A stretch of 64,000 bases of DNA, taken from Oidiodendron maius Zn (lineage: Eukaryota > Ascomycota > Leotiomycetes > Myxotrichaceae). Under the pieces are notes generated by a model. The model searched no databases and was not told the DNA's origin. It saw only the letters and a list, made by a program, of their open reading frames with translations. Shown piece by piece: positions 1 to 11,363 of the stretch. Each line of letters starts with the position of its first letter. The first letter of the stretch is position 1. The stretch is taken from positions 744,001-808,000 of the forward strand of contig KN832876.1 of the NCBI GenBank assembly GCA_000827325.1, in the 5' to 3' direction. A program made the translations under genes and the position numbers.

Positions 1-196
1 ATCGCACCGGACTCGGCCGAACCGGACCCAGCACATTCTCGTTTCCCGATCAACGCTTCAAGAATAGCCGCGAGAATCCCAACTGAGACCGCCCTGCTCA
101 TCCAACCATCGACTACGTCTCCATCGTCGACGCTGTGCGCGCTTACTTACGTGCCTCCGTACTGTAGCATTCCTCCATCCCACGCGGCTCCTCACG
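1..196 (+). promoter_or_regulatory. 5' flank of the CBS/PB1 gene
   Basis: This stretch has no coding signal that I can support. It is presumably the promoter end and 5' untranslated leader of the downstream gene. An upstream frame beginning near 151 overlaps the real start in another frame and looks like leader sequence. Confidence 0.4.
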
Positions 197-2311
197 ATGG
201 CCTCCCACGGAACCATGAGAGGGACGCCTACTCGCGGCCAGGGGCGTGGTCAACTGCCTGCTTTCAGCAACAGTCCTGCGTCCAGCATCCCTCGCCCCGC
301 CTCAGAGGCCCATGGCTCAGCCTCTGCGAGTGACGCTGGGGCGTCTTCCACACTGACGGCAAGCAGGCAAAAGCAATCGAAGAGAGATGAGGTATGGTGA
401 TAGTGTATTCTTATCGTCGGTTGAACTGACGGCGCTGCAGGCTATTCGAAGGAAAATGGAAGCAGATCTCAGCAAGAAGAGACACCCAGCTGGCCGCGCG
501 CGACAGACGAGAAAGGCTCCTCCAGGAACTGTTCTTGCTCTAAGACCTAGCCAAGCTCTACAAATCAAGCCGAACACAACCGTGGCAGAGGCGGCACAAC
601 TTATGGCTGCCAAGAGAGAGGACTGTGTTCTAGTCACAGACGATGATGACCGCATTGCTGGTATTTTTACCGCCAAGGACCTGGCCTTCCGGGTTGTTGG
701 GGCCGGTATCAAGGCTAGCAGCATCACGATAGCGGAAATTATGACTATCAATCCGCTGTGTGCTCGAACCGACACGAGCGCAACAGACGCGTTGGACCTC
801 ATGGTTAGGAAAGGTTTCCGTCACCTGCCCGTCATGGATGAGAATCAAGACATTTCTGGTATCCTAGACATTACCAAATGCTTCTACGATGCTATGGAGA
901 AGCTGGAACGCGCCTACAGCTCGTCACGAAAGTTGTACGATGCTTTGGAAGGCGTTCAATCCGAGTTGGGTTCTAGTCAACCGCAACAGATCATCCAATA
1001 TGTTGAGGCCCTACGATCTAAAATGTCTGGCCCTACACTGGAGTCTGTCCTTACTGGCATACCTCCTACAACGGTCTCGGTCAGAACCTCGGTAAAAGAG
1101 GCCGCTGCCCTTATGAAGGAGAACCACACCACCGCGGTTCTCGTTCAAGACCAGGGTTCCATTACGGGAATCTTCACCAGTAAAGATGTCGTACTTCGGG
1201 TCATCGCCCCTGGATTGGACCCGGCAAACTGCAGCGTCGTCCGTGTCATGACTCCCCACCCTGACTTCGCTCCTATGGAGATGAGTATTCAAGCTGCATT
1301 GCGGAAGATGCATGGTATGTACTGTCTTTGAACTTACACGAGCTGTGCTAATATAAATAAGATGGCCACTACCTCAACTTGCCAGTCATGAATGAAGGCG
1401 GCGAGATAGTAGGAATGGTAGATGTTCTCAAGCTGACCTACGCCACACTGGAACAGATCAATTCCATGTCAACTGGAGACAGCGAAGGACCTGCATGGAA
1501 TAAGTTCTGGATGTCTTTAGACCACGAGACGGAATCAGTTATGTCAGGAGATGGGAGTCATCATCATACTCCAGGCGGCCGATCCCTGATGTCTCCTGAC
1601 CTCTCTCGTGGGGGACATGAAAAGGTAATCGATTCCAGTGTTGCACCTGGCGACTCCGCATCCCACACTGGAGCGGATTCTCCTGCCCACTCTGTCATGG
1701 CCATCCCAGCGGAGACAGCAGTAGAAGATGTCCCCTTCCCATTCAAATTCAAGGCGCCAAGTGGTCGAGTCCACAGATTGCAAGTGGTCGCTGCTCATGG
1801 AATGGCAGAGCTCATCGCCGCGGTGACCGCGAAGCTGGGGTCTGAGGTTGAGGCTGTTGGCGGCGCACCTGCTTTTGAGGATGGAAAGCTTGGCAGCAAG
1901 GGCTACGCTTTAAGCTATTTGGATGATGAAGGTGATACCGTTTCTATCACTACAGACCCGGATCTTCTCGAGGCTATTGTCATTGCTCGACATGGCCGCC
2001 GAGAAAAGGTAGAGCTATTTGTTCATGATCCTGAGAAACCACCCGTTGCAGCTGCTCTGGATCCACAACCAGTCCATGCCCCGACGCCACCCCCAGCAAC
2101 TATTCGCGAGAGACGACGAGCGATGTCTGACGAGGACGAAGAGAGTGAGGAGGAACACCTGGCACGGAGAGTGCGGAAGACAATTGCGAAGCCAGTTGAG
2201 GAGCAGGTCATCGCAGGTGTTCCTAATGAGTTGCTGTTGCCTGGCGCGATTGTGACACTTGCAGTGGTAATTGTGGGCGTGTTTGCTTTGACCAGGGCTA
2301 CAAGCCGTTAA
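197..2311 (+). CDS. CBS- and PB1-domain membrane protein (Mug70-like)
   Basis: Three exons (197-391, 441-1314, 1362-2311) join in frame into 672 residues. Two pairs of CBS domains lie at about residues 100-220 and 270-385; the repeated G-I-F-T-x-K-D and P-V-M-x-E signatures are visible. A PB1 domain follows at about 480-565, and a single hydrophobic segment lies at about 645-668, next to the C terminus. CBS pairs usually bind adenine nucleotides and PB1 domains pair with other PB1 proteins. This architecture is that of S. pombe Mug70 and its filamentous-fungal relatives, whose exact role is unclear. The tail segment suggests anchoring in an internal membrane with the domains in the cytosol. 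Both introns carry GTATG donors, and intron 2 falls inside the fourth CBS domain. The first exon is Ser/Ala-rich and disordered. Confidence 0.9.
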
Positions 2312-2681
2312 CATGATGAGATGAAGATAGACTGCTCTGAATATTTTTTTGTATACATATGTCTGTACACAGCATCCTAGCCCTTACAGGCTTTAATGAG
2401 ACTTTTCACCGAAGAGCCTACACAGTGATCGGTAGTCTAAACATTGCTTTAGGAATTTGAGCTCTAACACATTGGCCCTCAGCTTATCAGCCTTATAAGC
2501 ATTCCTTTATTCTTGCTTGTCTATCACATTGGCTTGTATATCACATTGGTTATCTCGGCCCTTACTTGGTCTCCGCGTTCCCATATAGGAATAGCGCATT
2601 TTCGGCTAGCGTAATATCAAGCTCACGATATCTCAAAAAAGTTCATCAGAAGCAGACGGAACGCAATCTTCTCCTTCAACG
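2312..2681. promoter_or_regulatory. mrp4 promoter with three ATTGG (CCAAT) boxes
   Basis: The gap holds the 3' end of the CBS/PB1 gene and the promoter of the ribosomal protein gene. The core CACATTGG occurs at 2468-2475, 2525-2532 and 2542-2549. The last two lie in a 17-bp tandem duplication (2516-2532 and 2533-2549) differing at one base. ATTGG is the reverse complement of CCAAT, the site of the Hap/CCAAT-binding complex, which in fungi controls many mitochondrial genes. Regulation is inferred, not shown. Confidence 0.5.
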
Positions 2682-3979
2682 ATGATACTACGGAATATAG
2701 CCATTCGGCATAGTAAGTCGTATCCAACCTGTTCATGGTTACCCGCGAATGGCCAATTGACAATTCCTCACAGGCCGGAAGGCACTTGCTGAACCACTCA
2801 GCATACCATTCATACGATCCCTTACCACCGAAACTCTCGCCCAAGAAACTGCAGCAATTGAGAACTCCATTAATAACCACGAGAAAGAGACGCATTCGAT
2901 CGAGGCTAACATAAATCAACTGCGCATCACTAGTTCTTTCGTCCCTCCCACTGCCGCTAGCGAGCCATCCTCCGAAGTTTCGGATAACTTCAACCTTTTC
3001 CGCTCAATCAAGAAACGGACCAAAAAGCTCGGATCTGTCGTTGCGCCTTATTACAAACCCCATGAATTTGTTGTAAACCCGCCCCGACCAAAAGACCTTA
3101 CATTGGAGTTGCTTCTGGCATCTCAGGCTCATCTTGGCCATGCGACCAGTTTATGGAATCCATCGAACCAGCGATACATATATGGGATACGGCAAGGTGT
3201 GCACATTATATCTTTGGAGGCGATAGCAGCTCACTTGAGGAGAGCAGCGAAGGTAGTTGAAGGAGTGGCCTACCACGGTGGCATCATCCTCTTCGTCGGC
3301 ACCCGTCCAGGCCAGGCGCCTGCTGTGGTGAGGGCCGCACAGCTCTCCAAAGGGTATCATCTCTTTGACAGCTGGAAGCCCGGTGCAATCACCAATGCAG
3401 AACAGATCCTCGCAAAATGCCGCATTAAAGCCTTAGACAAGGACGACCAGGAGATTGGAGTCTATGAGAGGAAGCTTCAAGAGTGGAGAGCATTGAAGCC
3501 GGATTTAGTAGTGGTGATGAACCCGCTTGAGAACTATACCCTACTTCATGAGTGCGGACTCAATAATATCCCAACCATTGGCGTGATAGATACGAATGCG
3601 GACCCGACCTGGGTTACTTATCCGATCCCTGCGAATGACGACAGGTATGTCTCTTCCCTCTCACATTACATTTTCTTTGATAGCATCAGACAGTTAACGT
3701 CTGCATAGTTTGCGTAGCATTCAACTTATAGCCGGGATATTAGGGCGCGCTGGTGAAGAGGGCCAGCGGCTGCGACTGGAAGCAGCAAAGACTGGCGTAG
3801 TAACCTGGCAGACACCAGAGGCTTTGGTTAGGCTGCTTGCCCCAGAGAAGAACAAGTTGGAAGGTGCCGCGAAGAATGAGGCGACAATTTATAGTGATGG
3901 AAACCCTGAGTGGAACAAAAATGACCGGTCGTCGCGACGGAGAGCGACTGGGTTGGATGATGATTCAGAAGATTTGTAG
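2682..3979 (+). CDS. mrp4: mitochondrial small ribosomal subunit protein uS2m (Mrp4)
   Basis: Three exons (2682-2712, 2774-3644, 3709-3979) give 390 residues. The S2 fold is recognisable from the opening ASQAHLGHATSLWNP, the central GTRPGQ, the PDLVVVMNPLEN segment, and the NIPTIGVIDTNADP segment that precedes the last intron. The N terminus, MILRNIAIRH followed by Ser and basic residues, is arginine-rich without acids, as expected of a mitochondrial presequence. The start was chosen because an in-frame stop just upstream of 2761 forces a first exon of 31 nt, and the ATG at 2682 joins in phase across a 61-nt GTAAGT intron. In yeast this protein is a component of the mitoribosomal 37S subunit. 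The C-terminal tail is acidic and lysine-rich. Confidence 0.93.
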
Positions 3980-5221
3980 GTTGAATTGTATAACACGCAG
4001 TTAAGAAAGAAGTGTATATTATCTAGCATGCAAGCGTTGGCGCCTTGAATGTAGAAAGGTAGCCACTATTACCACTGCAGAAGTTATAGTTCATGTCAAT
4101 GGTGACTATTCGGAAAATTACTGTTCAGAGTTAAGGATGTTAATGTCGACTTGTTTCACATAAAATGTCACTCCAAGCTAGAGCTTACAATACGCAGCTT
4201 CCGCACTCTACTGACTCGAGGTCTAATTCCCAATTCTAAGGGAATGGACAGCCAGAATGTACATGTGCTGTACGGGAGCATTTTCTATTTGGGGAGGAGT
4301 TGCTGAGAATCGGATGAACAGTGATCGGCTCGAATGCGATATGTCTTTGCGTTTTTTGTATCGCAGTGCCTTTAGTAACTTACTTAAATGTCTAAGCCTC
4401 TTGCGCAAGCTTGGATTATCACTCGCCTCAATTCCTGGAACACAAGTAACATGGTCTTGCACTATGTCAGCAGACCGAATGAAGACGATTTTGTTGCACG
4501 TCGCAAGATGAAGATTGACAGGAGGAGTTTCGAGATTATTCCTTCTTTTGGCATAGTTAGACGGGATCAGGCTTTTTTGTTGCATAACGCGATTGCGTCT
4601 ACATTACTTCTTGATTTCTTGTACTGTCCTATTTTGGTTTAGCTGCACTGTCACGTGCGAGACTCGCTTGACTTCTCGCTTAATGTTGTTAGAAAAATAG
4701 GGGTTTAAGTTCCGGGCCGCTGCTCGCCTTGTATCCATCACTGAAAGTTCATGATGGATCTCTGCACCTCACCCCTGCGGTCCCGCGGCGACATGTAAAT
4801 GTTTGTTTACCTCTGTTATATGATTAAGACTCGCTTAATTTACTTAAGCGTGTCCAGCTTAAAGCTAAGCTTCTTCCTTCTCTCATCAAATACTCGCGAG
4901 TGCTCCACCCACCTAGATCTGCGCCACTCCAACACTTCCATCAGATCTCATCCATGCGTGCCTGACAGATAGAAGATATCTACTTTGTCTTTTGACGATT
5001 AGCATTCCATTTAGAAGTGCTTCTCCAGGCTATTCTAGTTCCTCCATATCTCGATTCCCTTCTCCTTCTTTGAAATTCATCAAAAAGCTTTATCTGGCTG
5101 ATCCCATCAGCCAGCATCAAGAACCACACTTCAGATTCTGATCTTGACTGGCAACCATTTTTCCATCTTGGATTTGGTCGGCTTGTAGGCATCATATTGC
5201 CAACAAGCCAGTCCTCTCAGA
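3980..5221. other. intergenic region with promoter-like repeats, no supported gene
   Basis: There is no supported gene in this 1.2 kb. Two short overlapping frames on opposite strands (4223-4585 and 4257-4642) lack any recognisable family. Near the downstream gene there is a CACGTG box at 4652-4657, a 10-bp direct repeat CTCGCTTAAT at 4675-4684 and 4830-4839, and an inverted repeat of CGCTTAA/TTAAGCG at 4832-4850 with a 5-nt spacer. These are likely promoter elements of the DUF4470 gene. Confidence 0.45.
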
Positions 5222-8200
5222 ATGCTCTATCCGCAATATGCGGGGAGCGCTCCCGACTCCCATCCTCTTGGCCCTACGCCTGCCGTGTGTCTGACGCAAG
5301 ATGTACCGCCAGAGGGGGAAATGCGAATTCTCATCTTGGGATGCGGCGATGTTCGCAATGTTCTCTTTACAGTCTACACCGACAATTTTGGTAAGTTGCT
5401 GCCATAAGACTTGGATAATCTTACTAACGGTATCAAGAACGGAAACTCGACATTACTTGTTGTAATATTCAATCAACTGTGATAGGTGTGCTTCTGCTGA
5501 AAGATTGCTTTATTTTGCTAATGAGATGTATAGCCCGCGATGTCCTGCTCTATACTCTACTCATGGACGACGCTGATGGCTTAAATCACAGTCGCATATG
5601 GAAGGTCTATTACCATCTCTCTATAGATGACCAGAGTCTCGAACTGCTTCATCTTCAAGCGAAGAAGCTTCAAAGTCTTGCGGTATCGATGCAGGAATGG
5701 CAAGCCAGCAGGTACGGCAGCATTTTGAGATTCTGCGATAGAAGCACTCTAGCCAAAGTCCGGGAAGTATGGAGAAAACTGTCCACCTTGGGTATGACCG
5801 AATCCGAGAGGAAAAATGATGATATAGCCTTTTTGAAGCGCATTGGGGCCTTAAGTACACTTCAGTCAATTGCCGGCAGTAGACCTTTTGAGGTATTCCT
5901 CCAGGGATATCGTGCTACTCTTCCAGCACCGGAAGCGTCTGTGACAGAGCTTCTACATTTGCATAGATACTACTGGGAGAACGGTACTACAGACTGTGAA
6001 CTTGAACTTGCAGAAGCACCAACAGCAACATTTTCAAACCCCATGTTCACATGTCTAGAGACCATATCATCGCTGGGTCATTATACCGCGAACCCAATCA
6101 TCGGATTTCATCTGGCACTGGCGAAAGTACATATGGGTGGACAATCCACACCAGAGGATACCCCCAACCCTCCGGGCGCCAAAGACCTTCACGCAGCACG
6201 CCTAGAATTTCAAACTTGGTCAACAGCTTTCCGAAAGCGGGCTGAAAAGAACCTTACTTTACGGTTCTTTGTTGGCGATGCTCTTGCATTCTGTCAGACT
6301 TTGGAGTACAAGCGGGTCTCAAGAGACTTAGCATCAAACTTATACCGTAGCGGCTTCAGCTTTGAGCCATTGATCCTGGATAACGAAGATTATACTGGCG
6401 GTGGAAACGCTCCCCTTTCTTTTGACATAATAGACACCTCAAATCTTGGCGATTATGTCGGAGCTATCAATGTCTTGGCAGCCGCTTCACCCTTGCTGGA
6501 AGAAACTGCCTCAGCAACTCTCTATACTGAAACACAGTCTAAACACGCGGATACATATCAGAAATTAATTAGTGACGCGTTCTGTGGAGATTTGCCTACT
6601 GTCGCAGTCCTCTTTCGGCTATTCCCTGTGGAATACTATGCCAATGCCTCTGCAGTGCCAACGGTGGATGAATGCACTGTGTTGGTGTCTGTAGACGATT
6701 CCGTAACGACCATGAGGCAAATATTCTGCCGTATTGTCTGGAAGCGGCCACTTTCAGAATCTGAGAGAATTCATTTTGACAATTTCAGCTTAGCTAATCT
6801 TCTCCATCAAGTATATCGAGAGATGTTCCGTGGAGAGAATCGAGCGAGATTTATGTCAGAAGACGACAAAGAGGCTATAAAGTGTCACAACATGCCATTC
6901 TATCACCGTGGAAGTTTTGTGGCACTGCTTCGACAGGTGAAAAGCTCTACATCGGTTGATTGGGATACCATGCTGCGAACTCTATTACGCCTTATACTCA
7001 ACGATTCGGATATCGAAACAGGCCTCTCCTTTTGGGCAGAACTTGCAGCACACTTCCATATTCTAGGGATATGGGATATATCCCAATTGAACAAGATATC
7101 TAATTCTACCATGGAATTGCGGCCATCTGAAGAATTTGCCAAGTGGAAAGGCATCCCACCTGTTCTCTGCATTACATTGTCTGTACCCAGATCTAACATA
7201 AAGGGGCTAAAAAGGCTATGCAATCTAGGTGCAGTGGCAACTCCAGTTTACTGTGTCTGTCGCACATCCAAGGGTTTGCATGCCTGTTTTGCAGATTTGC
7301 AACTCGCTTTTGGCAAAATTTCCACCTCTGGTTCGAGAAACCGTTCCAGTTTCGAAGTCCATGTGGCAGAAGACCAGAGTGGATGGACCGGCGATTCAGA
7401 TTTAAACCTGTCCTTTTACACTCCAGCGTGGTTGGTTTGGCAGGACCCGGATATGACAATTTCCTTCGAGATCCAGCCCACCTTCCTGACATCCAGAGCC
7501 TGGGGTAGAACAAGTAATGAAGATATGATTGTGCATAAAACAACACTGCGCAATCAAAACCATGTGTACATTACGGCGTACCCACCTGGTCAATCAAGCT
7601 ATCCGAACTCACCTCTATGCTCCTCTCCTGATCGGAACAGATTGCGTAACAAGGACTTCAGCAGCACTATATCCGCCAAGCTTGATGCCAAAGACACGAA
7701 AATTGTTGCATTTATCCGTCACATCGACTTTCTCTCCAAGGAAGACAAGACGTTGTTGCGGTCTGGGGCCCACATCAATGTTAAGGAAGATTCGCCATGT
7801 GCCCCAGTCGTTACCCTCGACTCGTTCATCCTCGATAGTAGATATCACAAGATCACCTTTCCGGCCCCCGTGGACCTTGCCCAGATCGATATCCAAACCC
7901 GTCGCAAGGATTCGCACATTGAACTGAAGGTCCCTATTACTACGTACGCGGAAGGAAATGGGGGCAATGGCTTTATGTACCCGCTAGTGCTTCGAGGTCA
8001 CCAGCCGGTTCTGATGAATATGCCATATCTGAACCTCAATCAGCTTCCAACTGTCGACCTAGAGGACAAAAGCCAATTAACTTGGCTCGATACGCATGTT
8101 AACTACCAATATTCTAGTAGAGAACGACTCATTTTAGATCGCTCATTCCGTCTCGGAATTCTCGTCAGGGATACCCGGATTCTCTTCAAAGAAGCCCCCT

Positions 8201-8763
8201 TTTTCATGTTCATGGACCCTGCTGGACTAAGTACCCCCAAGAAGGTGAAAGTTTTCGGGTTTTATTCTGGCCATGAAAATGTCCCGGAGTTTGTTGTCTT
8301 CGTCTCATCCATACGTTTAGATGTTGGCAACCGCACGGTCGTACTTGACGCGGCAGTGATATCAAACCCTGATGTTATTTTGCAGAGGTACTTATCCATT
8401 CAAGATTCATTTGACAAAGATGAGTACCGCAGGATGCCCGTCTGTGATGATGACCTGATCCTCTTGAAAAAGGCTCTCCCAGCTTGGGCAGAGCGATGTC
8501 GGGACTGGAAGCATAGAGATTCATGCGAATACAAGGCCATGGATGCAATTCCTCTGACACTTGAGAAGCACAAGACGCCACTTTGTTCATGCGGGAATGG
8601 CAGATTACCGCAGGATTTTATCACTGAAATTCCGAGATGGAGGATGCTGTCGAAACACGCCGTCCGCGTCGCGATTTCGGTCTGTTTTCCGGTTCAATAC
8701 GTGGATCCTATCTTTACTGCGGACCAGAAGAAGTCCCAGCATTTCGACTTTGAGTTCGCCTAA
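5222..8763 (+). CDS. DUF4470-domain protein with MYND-like C-terminal remnant
   Basis: Three exons (5222-5390, 5438-5485, 5534-8763) give 1148 residues; the middle exon is only 48 nt. The N-terminal 150 residues match the DUF4470 pattern: ILILGCGDVRNVLFTVY, then RKLDITCCNI, then ARDVLLYTLLMDD. The rest is a long fungal-specific region. Near the end, AERCRDWKHRDSCEY followed by PLCSCGNG resembles the tail of a MYND zinc finger (C-x5-H-x3-C), but the first half of that finger is missing. Fungal DUF4470 proteins often carry a complete MYND finger; the function of the family is not established. The ATG at 5222 was chosen because the following codons run straight into the conserved domain and both introns keep the frame. 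The gene stands alone, flanked by long intergenic regions. Interaction with protein partners is possible but is a guess. Confidence 0.85.
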
Positions 8764-9611
8764 CTGTCTGACATACATTGCAAACAAGTCCCACAAGGCG
8801 TGGCTATGCTAAGATGCGATAATGCCGGCCGGGACCTACTGCTGAGGGGAATGCCGTGACGCTGATGGGTGGAAACACGGGCAGGAGAAAATATAATGTT
8901 GGGTCTGAAGGTGGGAGGGAATGAGGTCTTCAGGGCCGAAGGAAAATGATCAGTGGCTGAGGAAAGGCTACTACAGTATTAGGCTTCTTATTCATCGTCA
9001 AGCTGAATTTGTCTCTCATATGCCAATTGAAACTCCGTTACCTGTGCCCTAGTGTGTTTTGATAATCAAGGAGTCAGCTGTGAGACTTTCCGATGTTGTG
9101 CTGATGTTGCAGGGGTCGACGAGCAATATGGCCGCTTGAAGACGCACAAGCTCAGGATTGATATAGTCCTAACAAATTAAAGCGTTACTGGACGATACCC
9201 AATATTTTTAGTTAGCTTCTATAGCAATGCGATAATTTTCCATGAGTTGCCCACTTGGGCTCAGGTGGCTATGTCCACGTGATCTCTCGCTTAGGCCGCC
9301 CGATCGGGCCCACGAGGTTTCCAGCACGACTCCGCGAATATCTCATCTCTCACCACGACAGCATCTCGACCATCCTCGAATAGGAAATTCACAACCTCAC
9401 TGCTCCCTGCCGCCTCTGCCTTCCGCGGAGAGAGCGCCGAGAGCCCACTACGGCATCGTGGAGGAATATACTGGAGACGCTGGGTTAGTGCAGAGGGGCA
9501 GCTGCTATTTTGGACCCAGCTTGGGACTCTGTGAACATGTTCTAATGCCTCCCTCAGGTACTTGTGAACCGCTTAGTTGATTCGTAGCGCCGGCTCCGTG
9601 AAGTCGTCAAG
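8764..9611. other. intergenic: 3' flank of DUF4470 gene and leader of spt10
   Basis: No gene is supported. A 112-codon frame at 9242-9580 is Pro/Arg/Ser-rich with no family signal and ends just before the next gene. It contains a GGTTAG...CCTCAG arrangement that could be a 5' leader intron. I read 9242-9611 as the transcribed leader of the spt10-like gene. Confidence 0.4.
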
Positions 9612-11363
9612 ATGCCTGCAATGCTCGACGACCCCGACGCTCCCACCATCTACCGCACGTCTGGCGCGGCCCCGTTCCCAGATCCCCAGGATGCCCAGCC
9701 CTTCCTCCCCGTTGACGTGTATCCTCGACAGGTAACTCTGCGAGACAGGGTGACCGTCGCAACCATTGTGCCATTTTCCTCCAGGCACCAAGTGCCTCCG
9801 TCCCTGTTGAGCTACCTCAGTGACCAGCTCAATAAGGAAATCGAGATGGGCGACACGTACCCCATGATTGAGACCATGCCCATGGAGAAGTTCGGCTCTT
9901 ATTGGTTCCAAAACTTCGGGGCGGTGATGCTCCTGGGCAATATCGAGAGTGCGGATGAGGTCACCGAGGGCAAAAACTGGGCTACGCAGTGCCTGGGCAG
10001 TTTCTATATCAAGCCAAACTATCCGGGCCGCAGCAGCCATATCTGCAATGCTGGCTTTCTCGTTACCGATGCCGTGCGTAACAAAGGCGTTGGCCGGCTC
10101 ATGGGAGAGACGTATCTGGACTGGGCACCACGTCTAGGTTACACATACTCCGTCTTCAACCTCGTCTACGAGACCAATGTGGCCTCTTGCCGGATTTGGG
10201 ACGCTCTTGGATTCAAGCGCATCGGCCGGGTCAAAGGGGCCGGAAACCTGAAATCCTACCCAGGCCAGCTTGTCGACGCCATCGTCTACGGGAGAGACTT
10301 GGGGCCTGAGAGCACCGACACCGTGAGTGAAGAACGCTTCGATAAAATCGCCTTCTACCTCCGATACGGTAAGTATCCAGCGGGCGCTGACCGAGCGGAA
10401 AAAAGCAGGCTCCGATCAGCGGCGACGCACTATAAGCTACTCGAAAATGATAAGCTCATGCTGAAGGACAAGGAGGTCATCTCGGATCCGCAGAAGCAGT
10501 ACGAGATTGCGAGAAACGTACACGTACACCAGCATGGAGGTATCAACAAAACCACAGCGACCATCGCTGAGAAATATCACTGGGTCAGAATCAAGGAGAC
10601 AGTCAGCCTAGTAATTAGGAATTGTACCGAATGCAAAGAGTTGGGCAAGGCTCCTGTTGTGCGTGCCGATGGTGTTGTCCCCCGTCGCCCACTCGCACCG
10701 CCAATCTCAGCTGGTCAAGGCGGTGTCAGTGCTGCTGGGCGCATTCTGAGCCTCCCGCACCCTTCTCCCTCTCCCTCCCCTTTCCAAGAAGACCACCATC
10801 AGCAGCACCAGCCCTCTGTCAGCCCACAAGTCCTCAATCGTACTCTTCCCGGCTCCAATGCATCCAACTCGCAAATCGAGAACCCCCTCCAGGCAAACCA
10901 GCACCACTCCTCCGCGCCAATCCCACAGATGCAGACCCACCACCGCCGCTTGCGCGACGACTACATGCCACTGGACCCTCAGATCATGGAAGATGTGCGC
11001 CAGCATCTCGGATCTTACAATTCAGCTTCTCGAACATCCTCCCATCCCCATGACCAGTCACCAGCCTTTACTTCTCACAACGACCTTGACCACGCCGGAC
11101 CGGAAGATTCCTTCCAAGCGATGCTTGGAGGCATGGGCACGGGAGGCGGGGGTATGGGTAATGGAGGTGCTGCAGAGCAGCATAGTGTCGACGCAAACGG
11201 TGATTTAGATATGCTGATTGACCAAGAAGATGATGGGTCTGGACTCGATGAAGAGGGCCATCATGGAGAGGAGGAGAGCGGGCTCCAGATCCGGGCGGAG
11301 ACGGCAGCAAGAGCGGCAGAAGAAGCGATGAGGGGTGAGGTAAGGAGCTATGGGAAGGGATGA
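9612..11363 (+). CDS. spt10: Spt10-like GNAT acetyltransferase with integrase-type HHCC zinc finger
   Basis: A single exon encodes 583 residues. Residues about 90-225 form a GNAT fold, with the acetyl-CoA loop R-x-x-G-x-G at 156-161 (RNKGVG) and the typical NVASCRIWDALGF segment after it. Residues about 295-345 carry H304-x3-H308 and C338-x2-C341, the H2C2 zinc-binding pattern of retroviral and retrotransposon integrase N-terminal domains. Yeast Spt10 is a sequence-specific activator of core histone genes and has exactly this pairing of GNAT and integrase-like DNA-binding finger, so I assign orthology with fair confidence. The remaining 220 residues are low-complexity (Ser/Pro/Gln/His, then Gly/Met and an acidic end), as in activation regions. 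The ATG at 9612 has a purine at -3, and MPAMLDDPDAPTIYRTSG leads directly into conserved sequence. Confidence 0.85.
   Translation: MPAMLDDPDAPTIYRTSGAAPFPDPQDAQPFLPVDVYPRQVTLRDRVTVATIVPFSSRHQVPPSLLSYLSDQLNKEIEMGDTYPMIETMPMEKFGSYWFQNFGAVMLLGNIESADEVTEGKNWATQCLGSFYIKPNYPGRSSHICNAGFLVTDAVRNKGVGRLMGETYLDWAPRLGYTYSVFNLVYETNVASCRIWDALGFKRIGRVKGAGNLKSYPGQLVDAIVYGRDLGPESTDTVSEERFDKIAFYLRYGKYPAGADRAEKSRLRSAATHYKLLENDKLMLKDKEVISDPQKQYEIARNVHVHQHGGINKTTATIAEKYHWVRIKETVSLVIRNCTECKELGKAPVVRADGVVPRRPLAPPISAGQGGVSAAGRILSLPHPSPSPSPFQEDHHQQHQPSVSPQVLNRTLPGSNASNSQIENPLQANQHHSSAPIPQMQTHHRRLRDDYMPLDPQIMEDVRQHLGSYNSASRTSSHPHDQSPAFTSHNDLDHAGPEDSFQAMLGGMGTGGGGMGNGGAAEQHSVDANGDLDMLIDQEDDGSGLDEEGHHGEEESGLQIRAETAARAAEEAMRGEVRSYGKG

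Noticed and set aside
4223-4642. Overlapping frames of 120 codons (minus) and 84 codons (plus) in the intergenic region
   Set aside because: They overlap each other on opposite strands, show no domain, and have no plausible splice partners.
9242-9580. 112-codon plus frame before the spt10-like gene
   Set aside because: It is Pro/Arg/Ser-rich with no family signal and lies in the likely leader of the next gene.
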